From an uncultured Burkholderiales bacterium (GTDB lineage Bacteria; Pseudomonadota; Gammaproteobacteria; Burkholderiales; Burkholderiaceae_D): a stretch of 24,959 bases of DNA. Made by a program: the position numbers and the translations under genes. Positions within the stretch are counted from its first letter, which is position 1. The number at the start of each line of letters is the position of its first letter. Positions 1 to 7,930 of the stretch are shown in pieces. The DNA lies in the NCBI GenBank assembly GCA_937872165.1, contig CALMOR010000134.1:13640-38598 (forward strand), written 5' to 3'. Below the pieces are notes generated by a model. That model was not told where the DNA came from and ran no database searches. It saw nothing but the letters and a program-made list of their open reading frames with translations.

Positions 1-677
1 GACCGCGGGTCTACACGCTCGGCGAGTTCGTAGGTTCGCGCGAAGGACTCGGGATCGTCGAGCGAGCGCACGAACGCCGCCGCCACGTCGTGGACGGAGA
101 CCGGCTGGAAGCGGGCGCCGGCCTTCGCCAGCGGAATCACCGGCAGCCAGCGCTGCATCGTCGCGAACAGGTTGAGGAAACGGTCGTCGCTGCCGAAGAT
201 CACCGACGGGCGGAAGACGGTCGCGGCGAGGGGCGCCGGGCCCGCGCCTCTCGCGGTGCCCGCTTCTTCGACGATCGCCTCGCCGGCCGCCTTCGAGCGG
301 AGATAGATCGACGGGCCTCGCGCGTCGGCGCCGAGCGCGCTCATGTGCAGGTAGCGGCCGACCCCGGCCTTCCTGCAGGCCGCGACGATGCGGCGGGGAA
401 GGTCGACATGCGCCGCCTCGAAGGACCTCTCGTCGCCGTGGAGGATGCCGACCAGATCGACGACCGCGTCGTTGCCCGCCACGAGCCGCGCGAGCGTCGC
501 ATCGTCCGAGATGTCGGCCGGCACGACCTCGACCGTCGGCAGCAGGATGAGCCGCTTGCCGCCTTCGCGACGCCGCGTCGGGATGGTCACCCGGCGTCCC
601 TGCTCGGCGAGGGCCGCCGCGAGGAGACAGCCGACCAAGCCGCTGCCGCCGATGACGAGAATGTTCTGGTGCCTCAT
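1..677 (-). CDS. NDUFA9-like NAD(P)-binding epimerase family protein (3' end outside window)
   Basis: An atypical short-chain dehydrogenase of the complex I NDUFA9-like group, seen as 225 codons without the C-terminus. Starting at the ATG at 677, the protein opens with a Rossmann nucleotide-binding strand and the glycine motif GGSGLVG at residues 10-16. Later come DLVGILHG, a typical 'V(D)LVG' strand of this group, and LHMSALGAD followed by YLRSKAAGE, which supplies the Tyr and Lys of the SDR site. In bacteria these are usually soluble or membrane-associated NAD(P)-binding proteins with no proven reaction; the link to respiratory complex I is by homology only. It lies 67 bp downstream of the lytic transglycosylase gene on the same strand and may be cotranscribed. 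Family is fairly certain, substrate unknown. Confidence 0.85.
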   Translation of the reverse strand, partial: MRHQNILVIGGSGLVGCLLAAALAEQGRRVTIPTRRREGGKRLILLPTVEVVPADISDDATLARLVAGNDAVVDLVGILHGDERSFEAAHVDLPRRIVAACRKAGVGRYLHMSALGADARGPSIYLRSKAAGEAIVEEAGTARGAGPAPLAATVFRPSVIFGSDDRFLNLFATMQRWLPVIPLAKAGARFQPVSVHDVAAAFVRSLDDPESFARTYELAERVDPR

Positions 678-744
678 GGATCCGTGGGGTCGAAGAAGAA
701 AGGGAGCGGGAGCGACGCGACCGCGCAGCGTTGATCGGAACTCC

Positions 745-2955
745 TCATTGCACGTCCCGTTCCGGCAGCTCGGTCGGCGTGAAGCCGCGCTGAGCGACGA
801 AGCCCATGCGGGCCTTCAACGACTGCGGCATGCCGGTGATCAGCACCGAATAGTAAGTGGCGTTGCTCATCACCTTCTTCACGTAGTCGCGCGTCTCGTT
901 GAACGGAATGGTCTCGGCGAAGATCGCTCCTTCGACCGGCCGGATGAGCGTGGACCGCCATGCGCGAGGCCGCCCGGGCCCGGCGTTGTACGCGGCGGTC
1001 GCGAGCACCGGCAGGTTGTCGAGGTCGTCGAGCACCATGCGCAGATAGCTCGTGCCCAACGTCAGGTTGGTATCGAGATCGGCGACGCCGTCGGGGCGAT
1101 AGCCGTCGAGGCCGATCTTCCTGGCCACGTAGCGAGCGGTCGACGGCATCAGTTGCATGAGGCCGGACGCGCCCACCGACGAGCGCGCGACCTGCACGAA
1201 GCGCGACTCCTGACGGATCAGGCCGTAGACCCAGTCGAGATCGAGCCCGGCGGCGGTCGTCTTCTCGAGCATCTGCGGACGGAACGGCATCAGGAAGCGG
1301 AACGCGAAGTCGTGCTCGTTGCGCGTGCGGTCGGCCGTGTTGACGGCGCGGTCGAGGAGCTGGTTGCGGCTCGCGAACTCGGCGGACGCGAGCAGTTCGC
1401 GGTCGTTCATGCCGCGCAGCGTGAAGTTCCACTCGAGGTTGCCCTCGCGTCGCAGGTCGAGCTTGTAGAAGTAGAGGGCCCGTGCGAAGCCGGGTCTCGC
1501 CCTCACGGCCGCGACCTCCGCGTCGGTCGCGGGCTGGGCGCGCGTCGGCAAGGTGATCTTCTGGCCCAGCTCCTCGGTCGACAACTGTCCGTAGAAGCCG
1601 AACTGATCGGCGACCTGGACGAACTGCGCCGTCGCGGCATCGTTCTTCTTCTGCGCCTTGTAGGCGCGCCCGAGCCAGTAGGCCCAGGTCCCCTCGGCGG
1701 CCTGCGCGCGGCGCATCTCGGCCGGCATCTTCTCGATCAGCGTCTCGACCAGTTTCCAGTCTTCGGCCCGCAGGGCGCCGCGCGCCTGCCACCCGAGGAT
1801 GTCCTCGGACAGGTTCTCGGCCGCGAGCGACTTGCGCGACCACTCATTGGCCTCGACCATCTGCTTCTTCGCCGCGGCGGCCGCGAGCTGGGCGTACACA
1901 TAGGACGTCTCCGAAGACGTCAGCAGTTCGGAACCGTGCTGTTGCAGACCGATGAAGCCCATGGCCGGATCGGCTCGGGCGATGCGGCTGAAGGCCAGGG
2001 CCGCGAGCTCGCGCCTCCAGCGACCGGCGCCGTCGCCGCCGGCCTTCGCGATCCACAACGCGGGCTTGTCGAGCACCGCGTCGAGTTGCCGATAGAAGCG
2101 CGGGTTGTCGCCGCCGCGGTCCCCGTCGCTCAGCAAGAGCGCGTAGCGCCTCGCCGCGCCGGCGTTGTTCGCATCCGACGCGAGGCGCATCCAGGTCCAG
2201 ATCTCCTGCTGATCGATCCGCTTCTCGGCCACCAGCACGCGGGCGAGCGTCGCGCAGGCGCCGGTGTCGCTCGAATAGTCGCGCGGCTGGGCAAGCGCAG
2301 CGCGGGCGGCGCGCAGCAGGCCGTCGACGGACGCGTTGTCCGCCTCGCCCCCTTCGGTCGCCTCCGCCGGCGACGACACGCCCCTGATCTGCCGGATCGC
2401 GCGGGCCGCCAGCTGGAAGCAGGTCACCTGCGCGTCGTCGTTGAGCGCGAACTTCGGCATCTGCGCTTCGAAGGTCTTCCACTCGCCGCGCTTGCCGAGG
2501 GCCAGAAGCCAGTCGCGCCGCGCGAGGTCGGCGACCACGCTGCCGGGATTGCGGTCGATGAAGCGGCGGATGTCGTCGTCCGGCGCGGCCGCCGTCAGCG
2601 CGTCGCCGTAGTCGCGGATCTGCCGCGTCAGCACCCAATAGTCGAGGTAGGCGATCAGCGGATGACGCGGGTCTAGTGCGCTCACGCGCTGCGCATAGAT
2701 CGCCCCGCGACCGGCGTCGCCGCTGCGGAATGCGTCGCGCGCCGCGAGGAAGGCGTCGTCGGCGCTCGTGATCTGAGCGGCGAGCTGGATCGTGTCGGGA
2801 GGACGGACCGGTTTGGCGCCCGACGCGGTCCCGGCGATCGACGACAGCACGAGCAACAGCGAAACGAAGCGGGACGGGCGTCGTCGGCGAGACGACGCGA
2901 CGCTAGGCGTCGCTACGCAGCCGGAGCCCGAGCGGGAGCGAAGCAGGAGAGGCAT
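745..2955 (-). CDS. slt: Periplasmic soluble lytic murein transglycosylase (Slt70 type)
   Basis: Cleaves the MurNAc-GlcNAc bond of peptidoglycan with formation of 1,6-anhydro-MurNAc, acting in the periplasm during wall turnover. The 736-residue product begins with an Arg-rich stretch and a hydrophobic segment (residues about 25-48, ending TASGA), a plausible Sec signal peptide. A long helical superhelix region follows (about 60-540). The C-terminal SLT domain contains GLIRQESRF with catalytic Glu583, then GLMQLMPSTA and AAYNAGPGR, all hallmarks of family 1A transglycosylases. Length is close to the family norm of 640-740. The gene is divergent from the 5-formyl-THF cyclo-ligase gene across 126 bp. 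No clear Shine-Dalgarno site precedes the ATG, so the exact start could lie slightly downstream. Confidence 0.93.
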   Translation of the reverse strand: MPLLLRSRSGSGCVATPSVASSRRRRPSRFVSLLLVLSSIAGTASGAKPVRPPDTIQLAAQITSADDAFLAARDAFRSGDAGRGAIYAQRVSALDPRHPLIAYLDYWVLTRQIRDYGDALTAAAPDDDIRRFIDRNPGSVVADLARRDWLLALGKRGEWKTFEAQMPKFALNDDAQVTCFQLAARAIRQIRGVSSPAEATEGGEADNASVDGLLRAARAALAQPRDYSSDTGACATLARVLVAEKRIDQQEIWTWMRLASDANNAGAARRYALLLSDGDRGGDNPRFYRQLDAVLDKPALWIAKAGGDGAGRWRRELAALAFSRIARADPAMGFIGLQQHGSELLTSSETSYVYAQLAAAAAKKQMVEANEWSRKSLAAENLSEDILGWQARGALRAEDWKLVETLIEKMPAEMRRAQAAEGTWAYWLGRAYKAQKKNDAATAQFVQVADQFGFYGQLSTEELGQKITLPTRAQPATDAEVAAVRARPGFARALYFYKLDLRREGNLEWNFTLRGMNDRELLASAEFASRNQLLDRAVNTADRTRNEHDFAFRFLMPFRPQMLEKTTAAGLDLDWVYGLIRQESRFVQVARSSVGASGLMQLMPSTARYVARKIGLDGYRPDGVADLDTNLTLGTSYLRMVLDDLDNLPVLATAAYNAGPGRPRAWRSTLIRPVEGAIFAETIPFNETRDYVKKVMSNATYYSVLITGMPQSLKARMGFVAQRGFTPTELPERDVQ

Positions 2956-3081
2956 CGAGTTCTAACGCGCGAGCCGGCTTACGGAGGACATCGCATCGCA
3001 GATCGCTCGCGATGCGCCGACAGGGAGGGCGGCGACCCTCGCGGTCATGACGCGACTCGAGACTTGGCATAGCATTGGGCC
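2956..3081. promoter_or_regulatory. Divergent intergenic region slt / 5-formyl-THF cyclo-ligase with inverted repeat
   Basis: This 126-bp gap must hold the promoters for both divergent genes. It contains one exact inverted repeat, GCATCGC (2993-2999) and GCGATGC (3009-3015), separated by 9 bases. That is compatible with an operator or a small hairpin. I find no good -35/-10 pair for either gene, so the regulatory reading is tentative. Confidence 0.3.
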
Positions 3082-3726
3082 ATGATCGTCTCGACCTCGC
3101 ACGACCCCGACCTCGACGGGTCGCCTGACGTTGCCAGTGGACTGCGGCGGGTCGAGGATCGTTCGCGGGACACCGAGCGCAGGAGGCTCCTGCAGCGACG
3201 CGACGAGTTGCCCGATGCGGTCCGTGCCGAGCTCGACCTTCGCATCGTCGATCTTCTGCGACCGCTCGTGCGCGAGATGCTGCGTTCTCACCGGCCGCCG
3301 TGGAAGATCGGCGGCTACTGGCCGATCCGCAACGAGCCCGACATCCGGCCACTGTTCCACGAGTGGACGAAAGGCGGCCATCGCATCGGCTTGCCGCTGG
3401 TCGATCGAGTCCAGCGGCCGTTGACCTTCGTGCACTGGAAGCCGCAGTCGGCGATGGCACCGGGATTCCTCGGCGTTCCGGTCCCTACGTCGGGCAACGC
3501 GGTCTACGTCGAACTCCTGCTCGTGCCCTGCCTCGGCTTCTCGACCGGACCCGACGGCGTCCACCATCGGCTCGGCTACGGCGGCGGCTACTACGACCGC
3601 ACGCTCGCGGCGCGCCGCTGCAAGACCATCGGCATCGCCTACGAGTCGATGAGGAGCGAGCACTTCGAGCCGGGTCCGCACGACGTGCCGCTCGACTACG
3701 TCGTCACCGAGGACCGCGTTCGCTGA
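3082..3726 (+). CDS. fau: 5-formyltetrahydrofolate cyclo-ligase
   Basis: Converts 5-formyl-THF to 5,10-methenyl-THF using ATP, returning the stored folate to the one-carbon pool in the cytoplasm. The 214-residue product carries the family signature GYGGGYYDRTLA near residues 169-180. Just before it is the strand LLVPCLGF, where this family binds folate and phosphate, and the conserved KIGGYWPIRNEPD segment lies in the N-terminal half. The first 25 or so residues are less conserved, so a slightly later start is possible; the ATG at 3082 has no strong ribosome site. Its product feeds folate to MetF, encoded 3 kb away, although the two are not cotranscribed. The symbol ygfA is also used for this family. 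Confidence 0.93.
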   Translation: MIVSTSHDPDLDGSPDVASGLRRVEDRSRDTERRRLLQRRDELPDAVRAELDLRIVDLLRPLVREMLRSHRPPWKIGGYWPIRNEPDIRPLFHEWTKGGHRIGLPLVDRVQRPLTFVHWKPQSAMAPGFLGVPVPTSGNAVYVELLLVPCLGFSTGPDGVHHRLGYGGGYYDRTLAARRCKTIGIAYESMRSEHFEPGPHDVPLDYVVTEDRVR

Positions 3727-3737
3727 CGAGCCTCGCA

Positions 3738-3751
3738 GCGCCTCGCGGCGC
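3738..3751. terminator. Possible small hairpin between convergent genes
   Basis: GCGCC and GGCGC (5 bp) flank a TCGC loop in the 28 bp between the stop codons of the cyclo-ligase and EAL genes. The position suits a bidirectional terminator, but the stem is short and has no T-tract on either strand. Confidence 0.2.
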
Positions 3752-3754
3752 ACC

Positions 3755-5131
3755 TCAGGCCCGGAGGCGACTCCACCATTCCTCGACCGACGACAACGGC
3801 ATCGGCCGGCCGGTCAGGTAGCCCTGGATCACGTCGCAGCCGAGGCCCTTCAGCAGTGCCAGCGTCGCATCGTCCTCGACGCCCTCCGCGACGGTCTGCA
3901 GATCGAAGTTGTGCGCGATGTCGATGATCGACCGCACGATGCGAAGGTCTCCCTCGCGTTGCGGGTTTGTCGATCCGTCGGCCAGCACGCTCAGGTTGCG
4001 CACGAAGAACTGATCGATCTTGAGTTCGTCGACGGGCATGCGGCGCAGATAGGCGAACGACGAGTAGCCGGTGCCGAAATCGTCGAGCGACAGATGGGTG
4101 CCCAGCGCCTTCAGCTCGTGCAGGATCGAGAGCGATCGTTCGATGTCCTGCATCAGCGTGTTCTCCGTGACTTCGAGCGTCAGCCGGTCCGGCGCAACGT
4201 CCCACAGCTCGAGCGCATGGCGCACGGTCAGCGGCAGGCTGCCGTCGCTCAGCATCGACGCGGACAGGTTGACCGCGATGCGCAGGTCCAGGCCACGATG
4301 CCGGAGCAGCGCCGATTGACGGAGCACCGTGTTGAGCACGAACACGGTCAGCGCCGGCATCATGCCGTTCGCTTCGGCGAGCTCCACCGTCGCGATCGGC
4401 GATATCTGCGGCAGGCCTTCCGCGCGCGGCCAGCGGATCAGGGCCTCCGCGGCATCGAAGCATCCGCTGCGCAGATCGAGCTGCGGCTGCAGCCAGACCT
4501 GCAACTGGTTGCCGTTCAGCGCGACCTCGAGATCGCTCGACAGGAGGGCTGCGTCCACCGCGCGTTCGCCCCGGACCGCGACCCGATAGCCCTCGTCCGA
4601 AGTCCGCGCCAGCCGCGAGGCGCGATCGGCCGCGTCGATCAATCCTTCGGCGTCGTCGCCGTGCGCGGGAAAGAGCGCACAGCCGATCGCGGGACGCACG
4701 CGACTCTGCATCGGCAGCTCACGCATCGGCAAGCGGAGGTCCTGCACGAGGCGGCTCGCGACCAGCAGCGCGCGACCGGTGCTGTCGACTTCGGGCAGCA
4801 CGAGCAACAGCTCGTCGATGCCGTTGAGCGCGAAGCGGTCGTCGGGCCGCAGCATGTCGCCGATGCGGGTGCAGACCAGCTCGATGGCCGCCCGCGCCGC
4901 GGCCAGGCCCGCGAGCGCCCGGGTCCGGTCGCTGCGTCGCAGTTCGATGAGGAAGACCGCGAGCCCCGACCCGCGGTCGGCACCGCGCTTGCGCTCCAGT
5001 TGCTCGTCGAGATAGGCGAGCAACGCGTCCGTGTCGCACTGGTGGGGCGCTGCCCTGTGCTGCGGTGGCGGCCCCGCGCCGACGAATCGGTGGTCGATGC
5101 GCTTCGGTCTCTCCCAGGCCCCGAGCCTCAT
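3755..5131 (-). CDS. Cyclic-di-GMP phosphodiesterase, degenerate GGDEF plus intact EAL domain
   Basis: Predicted to hydrolyse cyclic di-GMP to pGpG in the cytoplasm. The 458-residue product has an N-terminal GGDEF-like domain (about 35-195) in which the signature is changed to GIDEL (104-108), so it probably cannot make c-di-GMP. The C-terminal EAL domain (about 200-455) keeps every catalytic residue I can place: Glu229 of EAL, Asn288, Glu320, Asp350-Asp351 in DDFGTGYSS, Lys371, Glu416 and Gln436. No membrane segment or other sensor domain is visible. The ATG at 5131 overlaps the TGA of the upstream HD-GYP gene as ATGA, implying translational coupling. The reading frame stays open far upstream, but that part is antisense or shadow sequence of the HD-GYP gene. 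Confidence 0.9.
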   Translation of the reverse strand: MRLGAWERPKRIDHRFVGAGPPPQHRAAPHQCDTDALLAYLDEQLERKRGADRGSGLAVFLIELRRSDRTRALAGLAAARAAIELVCTRIGDMLRPDDRFALNGIDELLLVLPEVDSTGRALLVASRLVQDLRLPMRELPMQSRVRPAIGCALFPAHGDDAEGLIDAADRASRLARTSDEGYRVAVRGERAVDAALLSSDLEVALNGNQLQVWLQPQLDLRSGCFDAAEALIRWPRAEGLPQISPIATVELAEANGMMPALTVFVLNTVLRQSALLRHRGLDLRIAVNLSASMLSDGSLPLTVRHALELWDVAPDRLTLEVTENTLMQDIERSLSILHELKALGTHLSLDDFGTGYSSFAYLRRMPVDELKIDQFFVRNLSVLADGSTNPQREGDLRIVRSIIDIAHNFDLQTVAEGVEDDATLALLKGLGCDVIQGYLTGRPMPLSSVEEWWSRLRA

Positions 5132-6450
5132 CGAAAGTAGAACTGCCGGAGATCGAGTCCGTACGCTCCGGTCGGCAGGCCGCGGACGATCTTGATGTCG
5201 CTGCCGTCGGCCGCCTTTGGTTGCAGCAGAAGGTCGAGTGGCAGCGGTTCGTGGATGGCCTGCTTGTTCGCGTCGGTCAACACGAGCACGCGCGGCTCGA
5301 GCCGCCGGATGCGGTTGTGAGCCAGCACCGTCGCGACCTCGCCCGTCGACAACTCGACGAGCGAGCCTGCCGGGAAGACACCGATCGCCTGGACGAACTG
5401 TTCGAGGAGCGGCGCGTGGTAGTGCGTCCCGGCCTGGGCGTAGAGGATCTTCAGCGCGTCGTAGGCCGGCAACGGCGCCGCATGGGGCCGCAGCGACGTG
5501 AGCGCGGCGAACGAGTCGGCGAGCGCGGCCATGCGGCCGTGGATCGAGATCATCGGGCCTGCGAGGCCGTGCGGATAGCCGCTGCCGTCGAGGCGCTCGT
5601 GGTGCTGCGCGATGCCGGCGCGCACGTCCGGGTCGACGTTGCCCGAGTCCTCCAGGGCCTCGAGGCCCAGCTCGACGTGCTTCTTGACGCTCAGGAACTC
5701 GGCCGCCGTCAGCGTGCCCCGACGCAACAGGAGATCGCGATCGACCCTGATCTTGCCGAGGTCGAGCAGGAGTCCGATCGCTCCGAGGTTGGCGAGCTGC
5801 TCGGGTGGGAAGCCGAGATGGCGGCCGAGCTGCAGCAGGTACACGGCGACCTTGACGCCGTGGGCATAGGTCGCCGCGTCCTCCGCACGGATGCGCGCGA
5901 CCCACAGCAGGGCATCGGGATTGGCGATGGCGCTCTCGACCATGTTCTCGATCTCGCCGCCCAGTTTCTCGAGGTTGACCTTCGCGCCGTCGGCCACCTG
6001 CTTCGCGATGAGCTCGAGCGTCGTGTCGGCCGATCGATAGACCTCTTCGGCGCGCTCGACCTCGGCTTCGATCGGCTTCATGTCGCCGTAGAGATTCGGC
6101 ACGACGTCCGCGGGGATGAGTCCGGCGTCCTGGCGCTCCTTGGCGATCCCTTCGGACGCTCGATCGAAGGTGCCGAAGCGGGCCCCGAGCCGCTTGATCC
6201 ACGCGAGCGCCTCGAACTTCTTCGCGGTGACGTGCAGGTCGGGCAGGTGCTCGTACGAGCCGGGCGACGAATGCGTCGGGTCGATCGTGACCGAGCCGCA
6301 CGACTGCTTCAGCGTCTCGATCTCCCGATCGTCGGCGACGCGGAAGCCCTGCAGCATGAACGGCGTGCCGGTCCAGGCACGGTCGAGAGCCGCGACGAAC
6401 ATGCCGACGCGGACTTGATGGACCGGAATGAGGACGCTGTTGCGCAGCAT
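5128..6450 (-). CDS. HD-GYP domain protein with DUF3391 N-terminus and altered HD motif
   Basis: HD-GYP proteins normally hydrolyse c-di-GMP. From the ATG at 6450 the product has 440 residues: a DUF3391-type N-terminal region (IPVHQVRVGMFV near residue 8) and an HD-GYP domain (about 190-350). The domain keeps His197, His258, His283-His284 in HHERLDGSGYP, the GYP triplet at 291-293, and Asp312. The defining 'HD' pair is LD (229-230, in LLLDLGKI), so one metal ligand is lost and activity may be reduced or absent. A GTG at 6483 would add 11 residues; I chose 6450 because conserved DUF3391 sequence begins just after it, but neither start has a clear Shine-Dalgarno. It is coupled to the downstream EAL gene by an ATGA overlap. 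Confidence 0.87.
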   Translation of the reverse strand: MLRNSVLIPVHQVRVGMFVAALDRAWTGTPFMLQGFRVADDREIETLKQSCGSVTIDPTHSSPGSYEHLPDLHVTAKKFEALAWIKRLGARFGTFDRASEGIAKERQDAGLIPADVVPNLYGDMKPIEAEVERAEEVYRSADTTLELIAKQVADGAKVNLEKLGGEIENMVESAIANPDALLWVARIRAEDAATYAHGVKVAVYLLQLGRHLGFPPEQLANLGAIGLLLDLGKIRVDRDLLLRRGTLTAAEFLSVKKHVELGLEALEDSGNVDPDVRAGIAQHHERLDGSGYPHGLAGPMISIHGRMAALADSFAALTSLRPHAAPLPAYDALKILYAQAGTHYHAPLLEQFVQAIGVFPAGSLVELSTGEVATVLAHNRIRRLEPRVLVLTDANKQAIHEPLPLDLLLQPKAADGSDIKIVRGLPTGAYGLDLRQFYFR

Positions 6451-6638
6451 GAGCGGATATCCGAGGAGGCCGACCGGTCGCACGGCACGGTCCGGCGACG
6501 ATAGGCGTGTCGACCGTCGGGCCTTCGATCGAGAAGCGTCGGTTAACGGCGGCTGTTCGCCGCCTCGACGCGGCCTCCCGCTACTTCGACAGGGCCGCCG
6601 AAATCTTTATCGGCGCCTCGTCCGCCCGCCGCTCGCCC
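6451..6638. other. Intergenic region between HD-GYP gene and metF
   Basis: This 188-bp stretch has no convincing gene. It should hold the promoter for the HD-GYP/EAL pair and the end of the metF transcript. One hairpin is present, GGCGGC (6548-6553) and GCCGCC (6559-6564), with no T-run on either strand. I find no good sigma-70 promoter. Confidence 0.4.
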
Positions 6639-7481
6639 TCATCCGGCGGCGATGCGGTCGCAGATCGCGCCGGCCGGCCCCGACTGGTTCAGCGTGTAGA
6701 AATGCAGGCCCGGCGCGCCGCCCGCGATCAGGCGCTCGCAGAGCGTGCTGACGACGTCGAGCCCGAACGACCGGATCGCCGCCACGTCGTCGCCATAGGC
6801 CGCGAGCTTGAGGCGGATCCAGCGCGGGATCTCGGCGCCGCAGCCGTCCGAGAAGCGGGCGAGCTGCGTGTAGTTCGTGATCGGCATGATTCCCGGCACG
6901 ATCGGCGCGTCGATGCCTTGTGCGCGAGCCTCGTCGACGAGGCGGAAATAGGCGTCAGCGTTGTAGAAGTACTGCGTGATCGCCGAGTCGGCACCGGCCC
7001 GGAACTTGGCGACGAGGTTGGCCATGTCTTCCGCGGGCGACCGCGCCTGCGGATGGAACTCGGGATAGGCCGCCACTTCGACCGTGAACCAGTCGCCGGT
7101 CTCCGCACGGACGAACTCGACGAGCTCCCGCGCGTAGCGGAAGTCGCCGCGCGCCAGCGCACCGGTGCCCGACGGCAGGTCCCCGCGCAACGCGACCATG
7201 CGACGCACGCCGAGCTCCCGGTAGTGACGCAGCGTCTCGCGCATCTCCGCGTGCGAGGCGCCGACGCACGACAGGTGCGGGGCCGCGGCCACCTGTTCGT
7301 TGTGCATCTCGGTGACGGCCGCGAGCGTGCCTTCGCGCGTCGAGCCGCCCGCGCCGAACGTGACCGAGTAGAACTCGGGCGCGAAGCGCGACAGTTCGCG
7401 GCGCACGACGCGCAGCTTGTCGACTCCTTCGGGCGTGCGCGGCGGGAAGAACTCGAAGCTGATGTTCGGCGAAGCGCTCAT
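6639..7481 (-). CDS. metF: Methylenetetrahydrofolate reductase
   Basis: Reduces 5,10-methylene-THF to 5-methyl-THF with FAD, supplying the methyl group for methionine synthesis. The 280-residue product matches the short bacterial MetF length. It begins with SFEFFPPRTPE, containing the conserved catalytic Glu, followed by SVTFGAGGSTREGT, GVRRMVALRGDLP, DSAITQYFYNADAYF and IVPGIMPITNY, all in the family order. The ATG at 7481 overlaps the TGA of the preceding membrane-protein gene (ATGA), so translation is probably coupled. It is the last gene of the ahcY operon and so should come under the SAH riboswitch upstream of ahcY. The open frame extends further upstream, but that part is a shadow of ahcY. 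Confidence 0.96.
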   Translation of the reverse strand: MSASPNISFEFFPPRTPEGVDKLRVVRRELSRFAPEFYSVTFGAGGSTREGTLAAVTEMHNEQVAAAPHLSCVGASHAEMRETLRHYRELGVRRMVALRGDLPSGTGALARGDFRYARELVEFVRAETGDWFTVEVAAYPEFHPQARSPAEDMANLVAKFRAGADSAITQYFYNADAYFRLVDEARAQGIDAPIVPGIMPITNYTQLARFSDGCGAEIPRWIRLKLAAYGDDVAAIRSFGLDVVSTLCERLIAGGAPGLHFYTLNQSGPAGAICDRIAAG

Positions 7482-7840
7482 GAGGTTCGGGCGCTCTCGT
7501 CGCCGCGCAACAGCAGCGCCGACAGCAGCCACGAGATGACGCTGTAGACGATCGAACCGAAGACCCCGGCCCAGAAGCCGCCGACGTGGAAGCCGCGCAG
7601 GATGTCGCCGACGAACCAGAACAGCAGGCCGTTGATGACGAAGATGAAGAGCCCGAGCGTGAGCAGCGTCGCCGGCAACGTGAGGACGACGAGGATCGGC
7701 CGGATGATCGTGTTGATAAGCCCGAGCACGAGCGCCGCGATCAGCGCGGTGCCGAAGCTGTCGACCGAGATCGACGGGATCAGGTAGGGGACGGCCAGCA
7801 ACGCGACGGCGTTGATGAGCCAGACGAGGATGAGGCGCAT
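7478..7840 (-). CDS. YvlD/phage holin family IV small membrane protein
   Basis: A 120-residue integral membrane protein of the YvlD (DUF360) family, also labelled phage holin superfamily IV. Four hydrophobic segments are visible at about residues 3-20, 28-48, 52-78 and 87-110. The motif LGLINTIIRPILVVLTLPATLLTLG is typical of the family and links segments 2 and 3. There is no phage context: the gene sits between ahcY and metF, and its stop overlaps the metF start by ATGA. A lytic role is therefore unlikely and its function is unknown. Its retention inside a methionine-cycle operon suggests cotranscription rather than a shown functional link. A REP-like hairpin separates it from ahcY. Confidence 0.9.
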   Translation of the reverse strand: MRLILVWLINAVALLAVPYLIPSISVDSFGTALIAALVLGLINTIIRPILVVLTLPATLLTLGLFIFVINGLLFWFVGDILRGFHVGGFWAGVFGSIVYSVISWLLSALLLRGDESARTS

Positions 7841-7902
7841 GGTCGGCGGTCCGCGGGAAGAGGTCGCTCCGGCGGAGGCCGGAGGCTTGCTCGCGAAATC
7901 GG

Positions 7903-7922
7903 GTCCCGGCCTTCGCCGGGAC
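7903..7922. repeat. REP-like palindrome ('PAKAG' type extragenic element)
   Basis: A perfect 8-bp stem (GTCCCGGC / GCCGGGAC) closes a CTTC loop, 8 bp downstream of the ahcY stop codon and 62 bp before the next start. Read on the minus strand in one frame it encodes VVPAKAGT, a peptide typical of the dispersed GC-rich palindromes of many Proteobacteria. It could attenuate or stabilise the ahcY message relative to the downstream genes. Only one copy is seen in this window, so the repeat status rests on resemblance. Confidence 0.6.
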
Positions 7923-7930
7923 GACGTCGT

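Noticed and set aside
388..2676. A 762-codon open frame on the plus strand
   Set aside because: It is antisense to the lytic transglycosylase and the epimerase gene, is very rich in Arg, and shows no family motif. GC-rich codon bias keeps antisense frames open.
6548..6564. GGCGGC/GCCGCC hairpin as a terminator of metF
   Set aside because: It is 75 bp past the metF stop with no U-run after it on either strand.
6607..6614. GCCGATAA on the minus strand, an exact flagellar sigma-28 -10 motif upstream of the HD-GYP gene
   Set aside because: There is no TAAA-type -35 at the required spacing; the sequence there is GC-rich. Likely chance.
7478..7840. Phage lysis gene
   Set aside because: The holin label is only a family name; no phage genes surround it and it overlaps metF.
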